64,000 bases of DNA from contig JAKOGH010000835.1 in NCBI GenBank assembly GCA_024811115.1, positions 1-64,000 of the forward strand. The letters run 5' to 3'. The position numbers and the translations under genes are program-made. Below, in pieces: positions 22,101 through 32,937 of this stretch (the stretch's first letter is position 1; the number at the start of each line of letters is the position of its first letter). Below the pieces are notes generated by a model. The model was not told where the DNA came from, made no database searches, and saw nothing but the letters and a program-made list of their open reading frames with translations. This DNA is from Terana coerulea. Its lineage: Eukaryota > Basidiomycota > Agaricomycetes > Polyporales > Phanerochaetaceae.

Positions 22101-25100
22101 GTGAAGAGCATTCTGTCGCCGAATGACAAGCAGAACGTCCCCTTGGCGCAAGCAATGCTATTTTCCATTTCCTCCCTACCTGACTCAACGGCCTCTCAGA
22201 AGCCGACCTTCCAAGCATCTCGAACTGTACTGCGGCTGCTCGGCCACTTCTATCGGCACCTCCTCCTGACCTACGTCGAAGTAACCCTGTCTCTGGCTGA
22301 GCAGCTAGAGCATCTCAGTGCTCTGGCGCACATTCTGGTTGCACTATACAAGGAGTACAAAGGTGGATTTGTACCAGCGCAGCTCTACTTCGATTTGATG
22401 ACAGCTGTCAAAGCCGCGTACTTCAGTGTTGCGAAGGTCCTCGTCACCGATCCCGACGGTCAGTTCATACTGGGATACCTGGGAACGGACGCTCTGGAGG
22501 TTCTCTTCGGAATTATACGCACCATGATTGGCAGTGACAGCAATGTCGATATTTTGCAGTTCGCTTCTCGCGCCGGAAGTGCGTCGTTGTGTTCACAGCT
22601 CCTTCAGATCCACAACGACTGGGACAAGGGAACAAACCGACTGCATCTACGTCCTATGGAAGCCGGCGTTGTGTCACGGGAACACAACCATGTTACGGCA
22701 AAGGTCTGGGTCGGCGACCTGAGTGTACGCAACGTGGTACTACAAACATGTTGGCAGAATGGACGACACATGGCAACAAGCGAGCTACGAAGCTGCGACA
22801 TTCCAGTCCCTTTTAATGCGATGGAGGAGGCGGGTTTGGACATGTTATGTGCGTTTCATCCAGGCAGACTTGTTCTTCTGGGAGGCTTGACTGAGGAAGA
22901 GAGAGACGAAGATGAAGATGAGATGGACGTACCGACGCAAGCTGGCCCTACGACGGACCAAGCCGGAACAGCCAATGAGCCGACAGATGAGGAATTACAG
23001 CCAGATTTAGAAGACTTGGCCGGCTCTGACCCACTTGCTCCGACGCTGCCTGGTGATGGAAAATATGCCGCGTTTGTTGACATCGGTAACGGGAAGCGTC
23101 AGCACAAGGGGTCCGTTATGAACATATACTCACGACCAATCACCGTCCTCAACTCAAAGGATAGGCTGAAGCGAAATGTTGGTGTCGCCTCCTTCAACGA
23201 GGTGGTCAGCGACAACAGCAGGATCCTTGAAGAAGACTCGCCTTCCTTATCAGCCCACGATCCGCTAGCCACCCTTGTTCGATGTAATGGCCAGATATTC
23301 CTCGCGCTGGTCAGTGTCACTGAGATACGGCTGAATAACGGCCGTGTACCATCTCTCCCGATTGCCGAGCTGAAGGAACCAAGTGTACGCGTGCAAGCGC
23401 AAGTCATGCGCTTGGCCACGGTCAGCAAGTCCGCACCGGCCGCTGACGATCTTGACGCAACGGACCTGGCAGCAGATGCTACCGGTACATCAATGGCAGC
23501 GGCGTCCGATTTGGCAGGGCCTTCCGTGGAGGTGGAGTGGGAATGGACATGTGCATTCGAGGAGCTGTCTGGGGTGACAGCAACGCGAGATTTCGAAGGA
23601 CGATGGCTGGATACCATCAATCCAGACGTTAGATGGTGCACGAAAGTCGGCAGAGAAAACTGGCAGACATACCGCCTGCAGACGGACGTGCTTCGCTACG
23701 CAGCTTCTACACTTTACGAAAGGATTGGCCTCGCCAAGGAACTCGGTAAGGTACCAAGTGTTCCACTGTCCATGAGCTTCCCATATCGGAATGAGATAGG
23801 TGCGCACCTTACACTTCTCACCTGTACCACTAAGGCTGATGTGAGTATTCTATGCATAGATCAGGCCTGCTTTTTGTGCGAGACCGAGGGCGTACCTAGA
23901 ACCACATACCAGGACCAGTTCAAGTGTCCCCGGTGTCCTGCTCTGCCACTCGCAACCGGTCCGAAGCTACTCGAACACATGAGTGGACATGTCTTGCTCG
24001 ATCCGCACTTCGAGAACACGGGTGATGCTTGTGGTCTCTGCCTGAATGTAGGGGTGTTTGTGCCATCCGGCTTCGTAAAGCGACGGGCGGGAAGCTGGTG
24101 GTCGACATGCAAAACAGCCGGTGCCAAAACCTGTACAAGATTAAGCTCGGGGCCGCAGGGAAGGTCACGAAGAACTCACCATGTACCAACATACCCCTCG
24201 TGTGCTCGCTCTGCCCAACTCCCTCCAATGCTGTGTGGAAATACAACTTTGAGGCGCATATGACGTTAGCACATCCACACGCCAGTAAAGAGCGATACCG
24301 ACCTCTGTACGAGATTACGCAAGGTGAACGCGACGGCATGCAGAAGAAGTACAATGCGAAAGCGCGGAGCACCAGGAAACCTCCAAAAGGTGCTCAGGCC
24401 GTATCCATGCAGATATCTGAAGAACATACTTCTAGAGTCGTCATTCGGTCAGTTGCATTACAAGATCATTACACTGAAATCATACTAACCTCAGCTATGT
24501 AGAAATCTTGATGTATCCCAGCACATGCCGTCAAATATCGCGCCGAGAGATCCTGATGCAGAGGATGACGGGCATGGCCACCAGGCGTACGAAGCAGAGG
24601 AATCTGAAGAGTCATCGGAGTCAGACAGCGATGACCCAGAGGAGTGGATTGGGGAGAACCTACCATTGGCGGTTATTGCACTCAGCGGCTCACCATCGAG
24701 GATGCCTGGCAGTATGGCCAGAAAACGGCCGTACGATGCTGAAGAGTCTGAGGAGTCGTCAGACGACGACGACCGGGGAAAGACCAAGAGCCCATTCCCA
24801 TACCAGCGCCGCCTTCCGATCGAGTACTTGATGACGTTGAGGGTGTATCGAGTTCCGCATCGAACAGCCAGCAGAGTCGAGGTGCGTTGTGGTCACGGAG
24901 GGTATTGAACGAGATTCTGACCGATATCTCTAGTGCCCCGTGCGAATGCCGACGGACCAGTTCTCACGTCGCCTGCAGCGCCTGCTGTCACCGTGGGTAC
25001 TGCTATTTCCATGGAGTCACGCGGCAGTACACCTGGCCCGGGTGGCAGCGAAGGTGCTGAATCTGCTAACGATGGATCTGCGCTACTACCACTCGAGCAG

Positions 25101-25597
25101 GAATCGAACTCACCGCCGCTAGCATCAGATACTCAGCCAACATACTGCCGATGTGGTGAAGGCGACGAAGGAGATATGGTCGAATGCGATAACTCTAAGT
25201 GCACGCACGGTCAATGGGTACGTCTTGCACTCTCTCAGCGATCGAACTCGACTTACCCGAGTCGCTGCCCCAGTTCCACTTCGCGTGCGTTGGCCTCACC
25301 AGCAACCCAAGGGGTAAGTGGTTGTGCAGCGATGAGTGCCAAAACATATCGGCGGAAGGGAAAAAGGGGAAGCCAAGGAAGCGTAGACGTCGCATTTGAG
25401 CTTGGATCCTTTGTAAAGTGCTTTATTCCAAGTCCACGACATGTGAAGGCACTGGTATGCCTTGAAATGAATGACGAGTTACCATATATGGACGCGTGGG
25501 AACGTTCGGCGTTCGCCGAGGGGGTGGGGGTCCCCCAAGGGCCCTTACCTAACTTTCATGGCGTCACGTACAATATTTTATTTTTGCATACCCCTTG
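19190..25597 (+). mobile_element. Complete 6.4 kb cut-and-paste DNA transposon with PHD-finger transposase
   Basis: The element is bounded by short inverted repeats, CAAGGGGTAGGCA (19190-19202) and its near-perfect complement TGCATACCCCTTG (25585-25597; one mismatch), and by the 8-base duplication GCCCGGCG on both sides. A subterminal direct repeat GGTCCCYCAAGGGCCCTTA occurs at 19238-19256 and 25529-25547. The interior is occupied by one long intron-containing gene on the plus strand (19514-25399). An 8-base duplication with CAAGG ends fits both the P-element and hAT superfamily descriptions; the protein does not settle it for me. At least two single-base frameshifts in the gene suggest either a dead copy or sequence errors. 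Confidence 0.85.
19514..25399 (+). CDS. Transposase-like protein with C2H2/BED-like and PHD fingers
   Basis: From the ATG at 19514, exons joined by short introns (one GC-AG at 19854-19909, another ending at 21632) encode a protein of about 1,700 residues. The N-terminus has a finger CDACDRHV...WKQHLNSGSHKK. The middle (21648-22860) holds the likely catalytic core, including LLTYVEVTLSLAEQLEHLSA and GTDALEVLFGIIRTM, a pattern reminiscent of the C-terminal insert region of P/hAT-type transposases. Cys-rich segments CFLCETEG, CPRCPA, CGLCLN and CSLCPTPSNAVWKYNFEAHM follow, then acidic runs. The C-terminus is a PHD finger (YCRCGEGD, ECDNSKC, FHFACVGL, WLCSDEC) and a basic tail. Frame breaks occur at about 24051-24054 (GGGG) and about 24777. 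The family recurs in agaricomycete genomes as far as I recall; the catalytic triad was not located. Confidence 0.75.
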
Positions 25598-25605
25598 GCC
25601 CGGCG

Positions 25606-25882
25606 ATGACCATCATTCTTGACTTGGCTGTAAGGTTAAGGTTCGCCGGAGAGGATACACTGATGAGATTATCGGCAGAGTTCCAAGGCTACTTACCGCG
25701 GTAAGAGACGTTACTTAAGGCATCAATCGACAGCTAAAGTCAGGCGCTAGTTATTATCTTGACGGACTGCCTTGTCTATTTTCTTCTTCGTGCTCGACTG
25801 AGGCATGAAAGCAGCCGCATGTTGGATATGATATGTACGTCGCCGACTAAGGCTTTCTTACATCGTGCGGTAAACTTATACT
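25606..25882. other. Flank between transposon and UstYa-like copy 3
   Basis: Short non-coding stretch right of the target-site duplication. Nothing recognised. Confidence 0.4.
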
Positions 25883-26546
25883 TCACTGCCCATATACAGA
25901 ACTTTGCATGTTCCTCCACCGCTGGAAGTTCTCCTCTGCAGCATCATACACGGTCGTCCAATCGGTGCATTCGAGAGTATACATCCTCTCCACGTTGCTT
26001 CGAAAACTTTGCTCAGAGCTATGTGTAGCATGAGAGTGGAGCACACTCACAACGTGGTCTTGGCCGGCTCAAGATGGGCATCTGCCAGACAAAGGACAGA
26101 CTGTCTCAAGTAGTGGAGGCAAGCCGCGGAATGCTGAGACATCTGCCGGCGAGCATAGTCCTCTCGAATGATCTTCAAGCATTGGAGCTGGTGGAACATG
26201 GTGACTGTGTGAGTTTGTTCTCCCTCCTCATTCCATGTATGGATGATGTGCCCGCTGGTAGGAAGCAGTTGCGCGAATTCTTCTGCGCCGTCGGGCGTCT
26301 TGACCTGATAGCGGATGGTCTCCTCGATGGACATCTTCACAGGCTCTCCTTTGGCTTCCTCCAGCCATCGCGAAACAGTGTATCTGTCTTTGACGCAGAG
26401 GGGACCATCTTAGCTTCATTGACAGCCAGTGGGTACGACATACCGTTGGCTCTCCAAGGAAGTGCTGAGTATAATGCGAGGAGGAGGATAGAGACCGCCA
26501 CAATGCACAGCGACAAGGCTGGCTTGCTCATCTGCTTCGTTTTCAT
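25883..26546 (-). CDS. UstYa-like (DUF3328) protein, copy 3, altered HxxHC motifs
   Basis: The ATG at 26546 (MKTKQMSKPALSLCIVAV) opens the membrane anchor. An alternative upstream start exists at 26645 only by a non-ATG-like extension. An intron with GTATGT donor and CAAAG acceptor joins RAN to DRYTVSRWLEEAKGEP. The body contains MFHQLQCLKIIRED and QHSAACLHYLRQSVLC, then DAHLEP. A second intron (GTGAGT...GAGAG) leads to ECTDWTTVYDAAEENFQRW and TGA at 25883-25885. Both catalytic-type motifs are changed: HQLQC and HSAAC each lack the second His. The family call is firm; activity is doubtful. Confidence 0.78.
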
Positions 26547-27216
26547 GCGGCGAAACGGTAGAGCGGCGAGTTCTTTGGGCAAGATGAGATGACTCTGGGT
26601 ATGTGCTGAGGTCGTTTCTTGTACAGCACTTCTGCTCATCGACAAATTGCCACCTGACCTCCAGTTTATCAGTGCCGCTGGTCACACTGGCTGTACTGTC
26701 ACACCATTACAATTTGTCACCCAGGCCAGTGGGATCTGTCGCGCTGCGGGAAGCATATTATCCATCTTCTTCGGAAGCTAGCTGCCCGCATCTGAATTCC
26801 ATTTCTTTCTTCCGTTATGCTTTGGTTTGTGTAGGTTCCAGTGTCCCTTCGATAACAGCTCCACGTTCTATTCATATCTCACATATTTTGCTTTGCGTCT
26901 GATAGAAAACGGTGAATAACGATATCCGCCGGAAGTATTTGCGTCTTATCGGATCCGCTGGGTCCGTACAACCATCTGAAAACTCTCGTATTGTATTTCT
27001 GGAGTCCCTAGTGAGTGTTACATCTTCTTCGAAATCGCAGTGTTTGGTCCTTTGATACTAGTTCAATGAAAATGACAGGCACCTGATAGAAGTTCCTTCA
27101 TCCTCGTGGTATGGTTCGCTTCTCGAGCACGCCGCGATGACGACTCATTAAAACAATGGGTTCGCATCCCCTCCTCCCAAGCCACCACTCACGAAAGTAG
27201 TAGACTTACTTCGACA
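26547..27216. other. Divergent intergenic region between UstYa-like copies 3 and 4
   Basis: The two flanking genes are transcribed away from each other, so this 670-base stretch must hold both promoters. No specific element could be defended. Confidence 0.5.
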
Positions 27217-27900
27217 ATGCACGCACTCCCTGTCCTCCTCGCGACCCTGACACTCTCCTCTATACTTACGGTCGTACATTTTGTCCGATTCGTCTCTTTC
27301 GATCAATCGTCCTTGAGTACTCATGCCAAGGAACGAGAGTATAGTGCGTTTTGCGTCACATTTATAAACACTTGCGCTCATCATTCGATAGCGTACATTG
27401 GCAGTGACTTTCCCAGTACACTGCCTGTCGAAATTGGCCAAGCGGAGACAACCTTTGAGGAAACTGTCCACTACGGGATGAGCGGCAAGGTTGCTCAAGC
27501 TGAGTGGTGGTCTATGCGGATGCCATGGGGCCACCACGGCTTTGTTCGTCTGGGTCCCAAGAAACGAGCATTCGCGATTGCGATGACCCACCAGGCACAT
27601 TGCCTCGAGATGTTGTCGCGCGCATTAACCGACGCTGACGACCAGCTCGCCGACGAAGAACACGTGCATCATTGCCTCAGCTACCTTCGGCACCTCTTCC
27701 TTTGCGGCGCAGACACCACCTTAGAGCCCGGAGACTTCATGATGAGCAGTCGTTCTGCTCGCACCACTGAAATCATCCGAACGTGCCGGGACTGGAGCGC
27801 ATTATACAACGGGATGGAGAGGATACACGAGGAATGGCTGGCGTGGAAAGTATCAGCAGACGATGAGGTAGGAGAGCCAGTTTTACTTGTAAGATCGTAA
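27217..27900 (+). CDS. UstYa-like (DUF3328) oxidase, copy 4, both HxxHC motifs intact
   Basis: The ATG at 27217 reads MHALPVLLATLTLSSILTVV, the membrane anchor. A 48-base intron at 27344-27391 (GTGCGT...GATAG, no in-frame stop) restores Y-T-Y before IGSDFPSTLPVE. Then follow VRLGPKKRAFAIAMTHQAHC (motif 1, HQAHC), EEHVHHCLSYLRHLFLCGAD (motif 2, HVHHC), TTLEPGDF and the C-terminal CRDWSALYNGMERIHEEW. It ends at TAA 27898-27900. It is about 211 residues after splicing, typical of the family, and the best-preserved member of the four. It probably acts at an endomembrane on a secreted or secondary metabolite; the substrate is unknown. Confidence 0.9.
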   Translation: MHALPVLLATLTLSSILTVVHFVRFVSFDQSSLSTHAKEREYSAFCVTFINTCAHHSIAYIGSDFPSTLPVEIGQAETTFEETVHYGMSGKVAQAEWWSMRMPWGHHGFVRLGPKKRAFAIAMTHQAHCLEMLSRALTDADDQLADEEHVHHCLSYLRHLFLCGADTTLEPGDFMMSSRSARTTEIIRTCRDWSALYNGMERIHEEWLAWKVSADDEVGEPVLLVRS

Positions 27901-28899
27901 CTCATTAGCTGGTGGCCTGTTTGTACAGCCCGTCCTTGCAGCTAATGCCACCACCACAATTTGAGCGATATCATCTTAGGGACATAGTGCTGGTCGACTC
28001 CTTTCTCCGACGTTGTATTCATCAATTTATGAAAACGGTTTCAAGTCTTGCGCGGGATTGGGAACTGGTGCTCGCTGTTACTCATGCTCTCATGGGTCAT
28101 TGTACATACGCGCGTTCGAAATATATCCACCTATCCTCACATCTGACAATTGATGGTCAATTCTGATCATAGGCAGAACATAGAGAACGTACTAGAGCAT
28201 ATCACAGACACCGGGTTCGCTCCTTGACAGCCGGGCTCCGATGACAGGTTCTGAGAGATACCCATCCCGTAAGGCCGAAGCACAGCACGACATGATACAG
28301 AAGCCCTCGCAAGCTCGTGTTCACATACCGTTTGAAGGGTACAGTTTTCCTTCCATTTCAAAATCACGGCACGCAGCACTTCAGATTGTTGAATGCAGTA
28401 CCGACACTTCTCAGACCGCGTGCTCTTAAGTAATTGTGAGCTACATAGTGTAGTGAGGAATATTCGATCAGTGGGTTTAGTCAAGTGGTAGAAACTCACG
28501 AGTCACGGCGTACTACTAACATCACTGAAATGAAATCCGAAGCTATTATGTAAGTATAAGCTTTGCGACCCCCGCTTCTTGTGATTTTGACCGGCGGGCA
28601 GAAGCTATGCAAGTGATAACCACCACATTCAATGCCGCCGCGAGTGGGCATGCCTGATATTATAACGTGTCATCGCAGGCAGAGATGTGTCAGTGACAGG
28701 TGTTCTCACCTTTCACATTGAAGCTTAGATAGGCACGTGTTGGCCGCATGAGACTCAGGTCCAGGGCGGTTCCAGCTGTTTGGGCCAAGATGGTACTGCG
28801 GCCGAGGAGCACACGAGCACAGCTGCCGCATGCACCATAGCAGTGCTATATTGAGCACCACGGTATCAAGGGACAATGGCGAGGGATTTGAGACTACTT
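27901..28899. other. Non-coding region left of a nested repeat
   Basis: About 1 kb with only short frames lacking family signatures. The right part grades into a degenerate repeat (28900-29062). No gene supported. Confidence 0.45.
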
Positions 28900-29062
28900 A
28901 CCACCTGCTTACGGTGGCGAGTCAGTGGAGTTACTTACCGCGATTGATGCAAGCTACAGCGGAGTTAAAATATAGTCACTGGGCATCGCTTACCACTTGT
29001 CACAGTCGCATATGGCTGAGTTTCAATTCATGATGGCATTGATCGAAATTGCTTTGCATCCT
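28900..29062. repeat. Degenerate end of the long-TIR element family
   Basis: This stretch aligns loosely with the right arm of the element at 12681-13942: shared pieces include GGCGAGT..GGAGTTAC, GCGATTGATC/G, and GGCTGAGTTTCAAT. The end (TTTGCATCC) is interrupted by the Tc1-type element at 29065, and GCCGCCA resumes after it at 29624, matching the terminus of the long-TIR family. It is therefore probably a decayed copy with a nested insertion. The opposite end was not found. Confidence 0.45.
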
Positions 29063-29064
29063 TA

Positions 29065-29621
29065 CAGTGCCTTGCATATGAAGCGACAGTCGCCCAAATT
29101 TCTGCGGCTGTTTGTCCTGTACAAATAGAGCCTTATAAGGTAATGTTGGCGGTCACATCAGTCATCGCGCGTCGCTCCAGGCCAGCCTTGGGCTTGCCTG
29201 CGTGACAGAGATAATGAGGCTGTCTTCTCCTTCTCACCCTTCAAGGTACTTATGTTCTCTGTCCATTGCAGATTATCTGCATTCAACGCGGCCTTACAAT
29301 GGTATCTCTGCAGCGCTCAGAGAATCTGGCGTCACCTGAAGCACCCCTTGTCCCTCCAATATCACTAACTATGCACGCTTATGCATGCATAGCAATGTTC
29401 CTCGTAGCCAGTACCTTCTAATACAATGCTTTTCTCGACTACCGTACTCACAAACGCGTCGGGTGAGTGGATCGCGTCTGTCATGGAGGCAAGCCCAAGG
29501 CTGGCCTGGAGCAACGCGCGATGACTGATGTGACCGCCAACATTGCCTCATAAGGCTCTATTTGTACAGGACAAACAGCCGCAGAAACTTGGGCGACTGT
29601 CGTTTCATATGCAAGGCACTG
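29065..29621. mobile_element. Tc1-type foldback MITE with 145-bp inverted repeats
   Basis: The ends are CAGTGCCTTGCATATGAA and its complement, matching the classical CAGTGCCTTGCA start of Tc1-like elements. TA lies directly outside both ends (29063-29064 and 29622-29623). The arms 29065-29209 and 29477-29621 are equally long and differ at only a few positions, so the single strand can fold into a long hairpin. The 267-base loop has no open frame of note. It is non-autonomous. Confidence 0.9.
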
Positions 29622-29898
29622 TAGCCGCCAGCCATTCCCTGCCAGCAACCGCTTGCCAGTACATTTCTATAACCATCGAATAACCCCCGCCCGTTGAGCA
29701 AACTTGGTCAAGTTACTGCATTGCAGGCAAATGACGATACAACTATTGAATGAGTACATTGATTCGAGCAGCACAAGTCGAAGACGTGAACCGGTGGAGT
29801 TGGAGCGTTCGGGCACATCCCTCCACCCACTGCTTTGCTTCAACTGACAGAGATCAGATAAGCCGCTCTTGCCCTGTCTATGAACTTCACTCACAACA

Positions 29899-30121
29899 TT
29901 ACAGCATGACTCGCTGGCATGGCAGCTCTCTCTTGAGGAACGGATTGGACTCGGGATCCTCTCCTGAGATGTCTGTAACGGCATTTTTGCTATCCACATG
30001 GCATCAAGACCGGCAGCATGAAGTGCTTACCATCGCATGCTTGGGGAACCGGGGAAGCCACGACCGCTGTCGCGGCCCACATGAATAGCAAGGCTGTGAT
30101 TGCTTTAGCTAGCAGTGACAT
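29899..30121 (-). CDS. Small secreted peptide (54 aa) with a Lys-Arg cleavage site
   Basis: The ATG at 30121 opens a signal peptide (MSLLAKAITALLFMWAATAV). Exon 1 (30031-30121) ends in QACD. A 58-base intron (GTAAGC...TTACAG, 29973-30030) leads to exon 2 (29899-29972), which contains SNPFLKR followed by the short C-terminus ELPCQRVML and TAA. KR is a standard Kex2 processing site, so a nonapeptide could be released. A TATA-like CTTATAACC is about 75 bases upstream (near 30195). No repeats of the putative core exist, unlike known UstYa-dependent precursors. Function unknown. Confidence 0.5.
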
Positions 30122-30582
30122 GTTGGTTCGTGAGGTGGTAAGGCAAGTGACGTTCAGTGCGTGCGAGGAGTCGCTACAGCTAACGTTGTCTACTTCAGGT
30201 TATAAGCGGCTGGTCTAGTGCCCGAATATCTGCTTCCCATGTGGAGCTGGAAGAAGACTTCACCAAACGCATTCATGCGGTAAGGTTCGCTGTGTGGTAC
30301 TTAAGAAAGCTTCGTCGTTTTCTGATTGATAAAATTTGACATAGAAGAATCGGAGTAGATTGGATTGCAGTCGGCCTTACGAGAGGGTACCAAGCAATTC
30401 CATCTCCTTTATTCGGACTTCTGACTTGGAATTGAAGTCTTCAGGTCGCGTGAGCGCACTTCTACTCTATCTTGATGAGCTCATAGTGGATGATAAATGC
30501 GATTTGAAGGATAGCGTCCCCCACCACTGTCCTCGCTAGTATCCCTTCCATAAGGCCCGTACACTGCGCACCACGTTGTATC
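30122..30582. other. Divergent intergenic region, peptide gene and membrane protein gene
   Basis: The peptide gene reads left from 30121 and the membrane protein gene reads right from 30583, so both promoters lie here. No additional gene supported. Confidence 0.45.
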
Positions 30583-31589
30583 ATGAAGAACGGACAGGGA
30601 TACGTGCGTCTGCATGGCGAACTCGACGATGAGCAGGCAGAGGACCGCACCTCTCGACGGGGTACGTCCGTTAGCTATACTTTGTTTTATCGCATGCTCA
30701 AACAAGCAAAGGATTGGCCCGTTGGGCGATTGTGTTATCCATCCTATGCGCCCTGCTCAACATCGCCGTCTTCACCGCATCCTCGGCAGGTCTTCGCGTC
30801 CACCTGTTTCAGCCCCGTGGGCGGACCGTCGACAAGCCTCTCCCTCGGCCAAACAAGTACATTGGACTTGAGCGAGTGAACAGAGTGAAGTTGAATGCCA
30901 CCACGCCTACGCCATTTGCCAATTTCCCAGGGATCCTTGCCCAGATCAGTGCCGTACACCAGGACTACATCTTCCCCGAGAATCCCCTGCCCAACTTCGT
31001 CAAGACTGCCGGTACTGTTCGTGGGGATTATCACTTTTTATCGACAACGAGGTACGTACTGGCGTAACTTGACTGAAGAATCGCTATTGAGAGATATCAG
31101 ACTAGTACTATCATTCAATGGCGCGCTCGGGATTTCGGCATGGAGAAGTGCCAGATCATGTTAAACACCGCGTCTCGCCAGACTGGCAGTGACTTTGCAG
31201 AAGACGAGACGGATCCGCTGTCGAGCACTGGCCCGGTCGTGGAGATTTGGAAGCTGGACGCCGACACTAGGGACTATCTCAGTGAACGTCGCCTTTCTTG
31301 GCGGACGCGGCCGCAGAGAGCCGGGGTCGCGCCCGTCGTGTCTATCCCCTTGCGTGCGAACGGTTTGGCTTTGGCCACCGATCACTTCACGTGCGCCTCT
31401 GATACCATCCAAAGCTTCGAGTTCGCCTGCGCCGGCCAGGACTGCAAGTTGGACTTCTTGCAAGGCGAGGAGTCGACGAGTCCAGGTAATTGTTGCGTTC
31501 GTTCATGTAAACTGGGGAACTGACCATGCCGGTGCTCGCTTGCTCTTTTTCTGGCAGGCGTGTACATTTTGCAGCATTCGTCGCTTTGA
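30583..31589 (+). CDS. Single-pass membrane protein, unknown function, copy 2
   Basis: The ATG at 30583 (MKNGQGYVRLHGELDDEQAE) gives a short acidic cytosolic end. An intron (GTACGT...CAAAG) joins RRG to LARWAIVLSILCALLNIAVF, the membrane helix. The extracellular part has FANFPGILAQI, and after an intron near 31055-31107 IIQWRARDFGMEKCQIML, PVVEIWKLDAD, SFEFACAGQDCKLDF and, after a last intron, VYILQHSSL with TGA at 31587-31589. It matches the gene at 10125-11141 in helix position, FGME(R/K)C and the (E)FACAG/ELACPG block. Two copies with the same exon pattern support a real gene. The role is unknown. Confidence 0.72.
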
Positions 31590-31923
31590 TCGCTTCGTTT
31601 GAAGATTGCACGCTGTCTCAACGGTAGGCATACTGCGTCTCTGTTCGCGACGAGTCCTCATCTTGCTCGTCAGATTTGGGGTTTACGTACCGACATGCCA
31701 CGCATACGCCGTGATTCTCGCTTATCTTCCAATCCCAAGCCGCAACTCTTGACCCCGATCTGATGCTTTTGAGAAATGTCTGTTAAAATAGTCGAATGTG
31801 ATATGCTCTTCCGAATTTAGCAATTACCCAGCAGGTCAGCGTGTATTAAAGACTGCACCCAAAGTCTCTCAAGCTGTCGTCTCGGACCTTTCTGCAACAT
31901 TCCCGCGAGGACACGTAGCCACC

Positions 31924-32900
31924 ATGAACGTGACTGTACGACGTCTCATAACACCGTCTGGTCAGAGTATTCGCCATATCCCCACGTTCCACGACTAAAC
32001 ATCAGACTTCATGTAGGGAACGAGTTCAACAGCCTCGTCTCATTGCTGCTGGACACCATGTCCGCAGGTGAGTAGATGCCTTTCTTAGCGACGGGCAGGC
32101 ACTGACATGACCGATCGTAGATCCCCCTCTTGTGTACGGATGTGACAACAACGAGGGACTCCAGCGTGACTTTGTGCGGAGCGTCATGGCCGCGGCCGCG
32201 ATCGGCGGATATCTGTTTGCTGCCGTCTTGACTCCTAGCTCCGGCGAGGAAGAAATCGTCGGCACCGCCTCCTTCTATGAACCTGGGAAAGCTATATTTG
32301 CTGAGTGCGTGTTACACGGAAGATATCACACTGCAATATGCTCATCTGTCAAACAGTGAGGAGCAGCGTGCACAAGGCCTCACTGAATTTCAGAAGAAGC
32401 TCTCGCCGGAGACCGCAAAGTGGTGGGAGGTGGTGAGTTCTCTGCGTATGCGTGATCAAGAACACCGCGTTGCTCATCCTTGCTTAGTTCTCCGCGACCT
32501 ACGCTGCATTGGCAGAGGAAAAGATTGGGCCCGGGATACGAAATGCGTCCTGGAAAGTCAACACATTTGCTGTATCATCCGCTTATCGCGGCAAAGGCAT
32601 TGGTAGGATGCTCCTTGGAGCTGGGGAAGAACTCGTGCGTGCTCTAGACTAGCTCTCCTTCTGCTGAATTTATTTTGGGGCACAACTATAGGCGAAGGCT
32701 AAAACAGCCCCGGTCATTGTTGAGACCGAGCTTCTGCACAACGTGAGTCGCCAACATCGACGTACATCTACCTCATCTGACGTCTTCCAGATCCCGATAT
32801 TTGAGGCGTTGGGATACACTGTTATTTGCAAAGAGACGCTAAAAGGAGGGAAGACTTCCGTCCTTTCACGCTTACTGTCCTCCGGAAGGAATTTGTGTAG
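31924..32900 (+). CDS. GNAT family N-acetyltransferase, copy 3
   Basis: The ATG at 31924 reads MNVTVRRLITPSG. An intron (GTCAGA...TGTAG, with CTAAAC branch) leads to NEFNSLVSLLLDTMSA, then DPPLVYGCDNNEG, GGYLFAAVLTP and SFYEPGKAIFA. Later exons give LTEFQKKLSPETAKWWEV and motif A YRGKGIGRMLLGAGEELV, the acetyl-CoA pyrophosphate loop. The last exon has IPIFEALGYTV. A missing base in the GGG run near 32847-32850 shifts the frame before the conserved FTLTVLRKEFV ending (TAG at 32898-32900); unshifted, the frame runs on to 32937. This single homopolymer change could be a sequence error. It is more diverged than the two block I copies. Substrate unknown. Confidence 0.75.
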
Positions 32901-32937
32901 AGCATCGCCAGTACGTCAGCTCCGAGCAGTGATATAA

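Noticed and set aside
22604..23641. Long minus-strand frames within the transposase region
   Set aside because: Antisense to the continuous transposase exon; rich in Ser/Arg as expected of a shadow frame.
19190..25597. Assignment of the transposon to the KDZ (Kyakuja-Dileera-Zisupton) group
   Set aside because: I do not see the CxC domains or a SUMO protease domain; the architecture (BED-like finger, PHD finger) differs.
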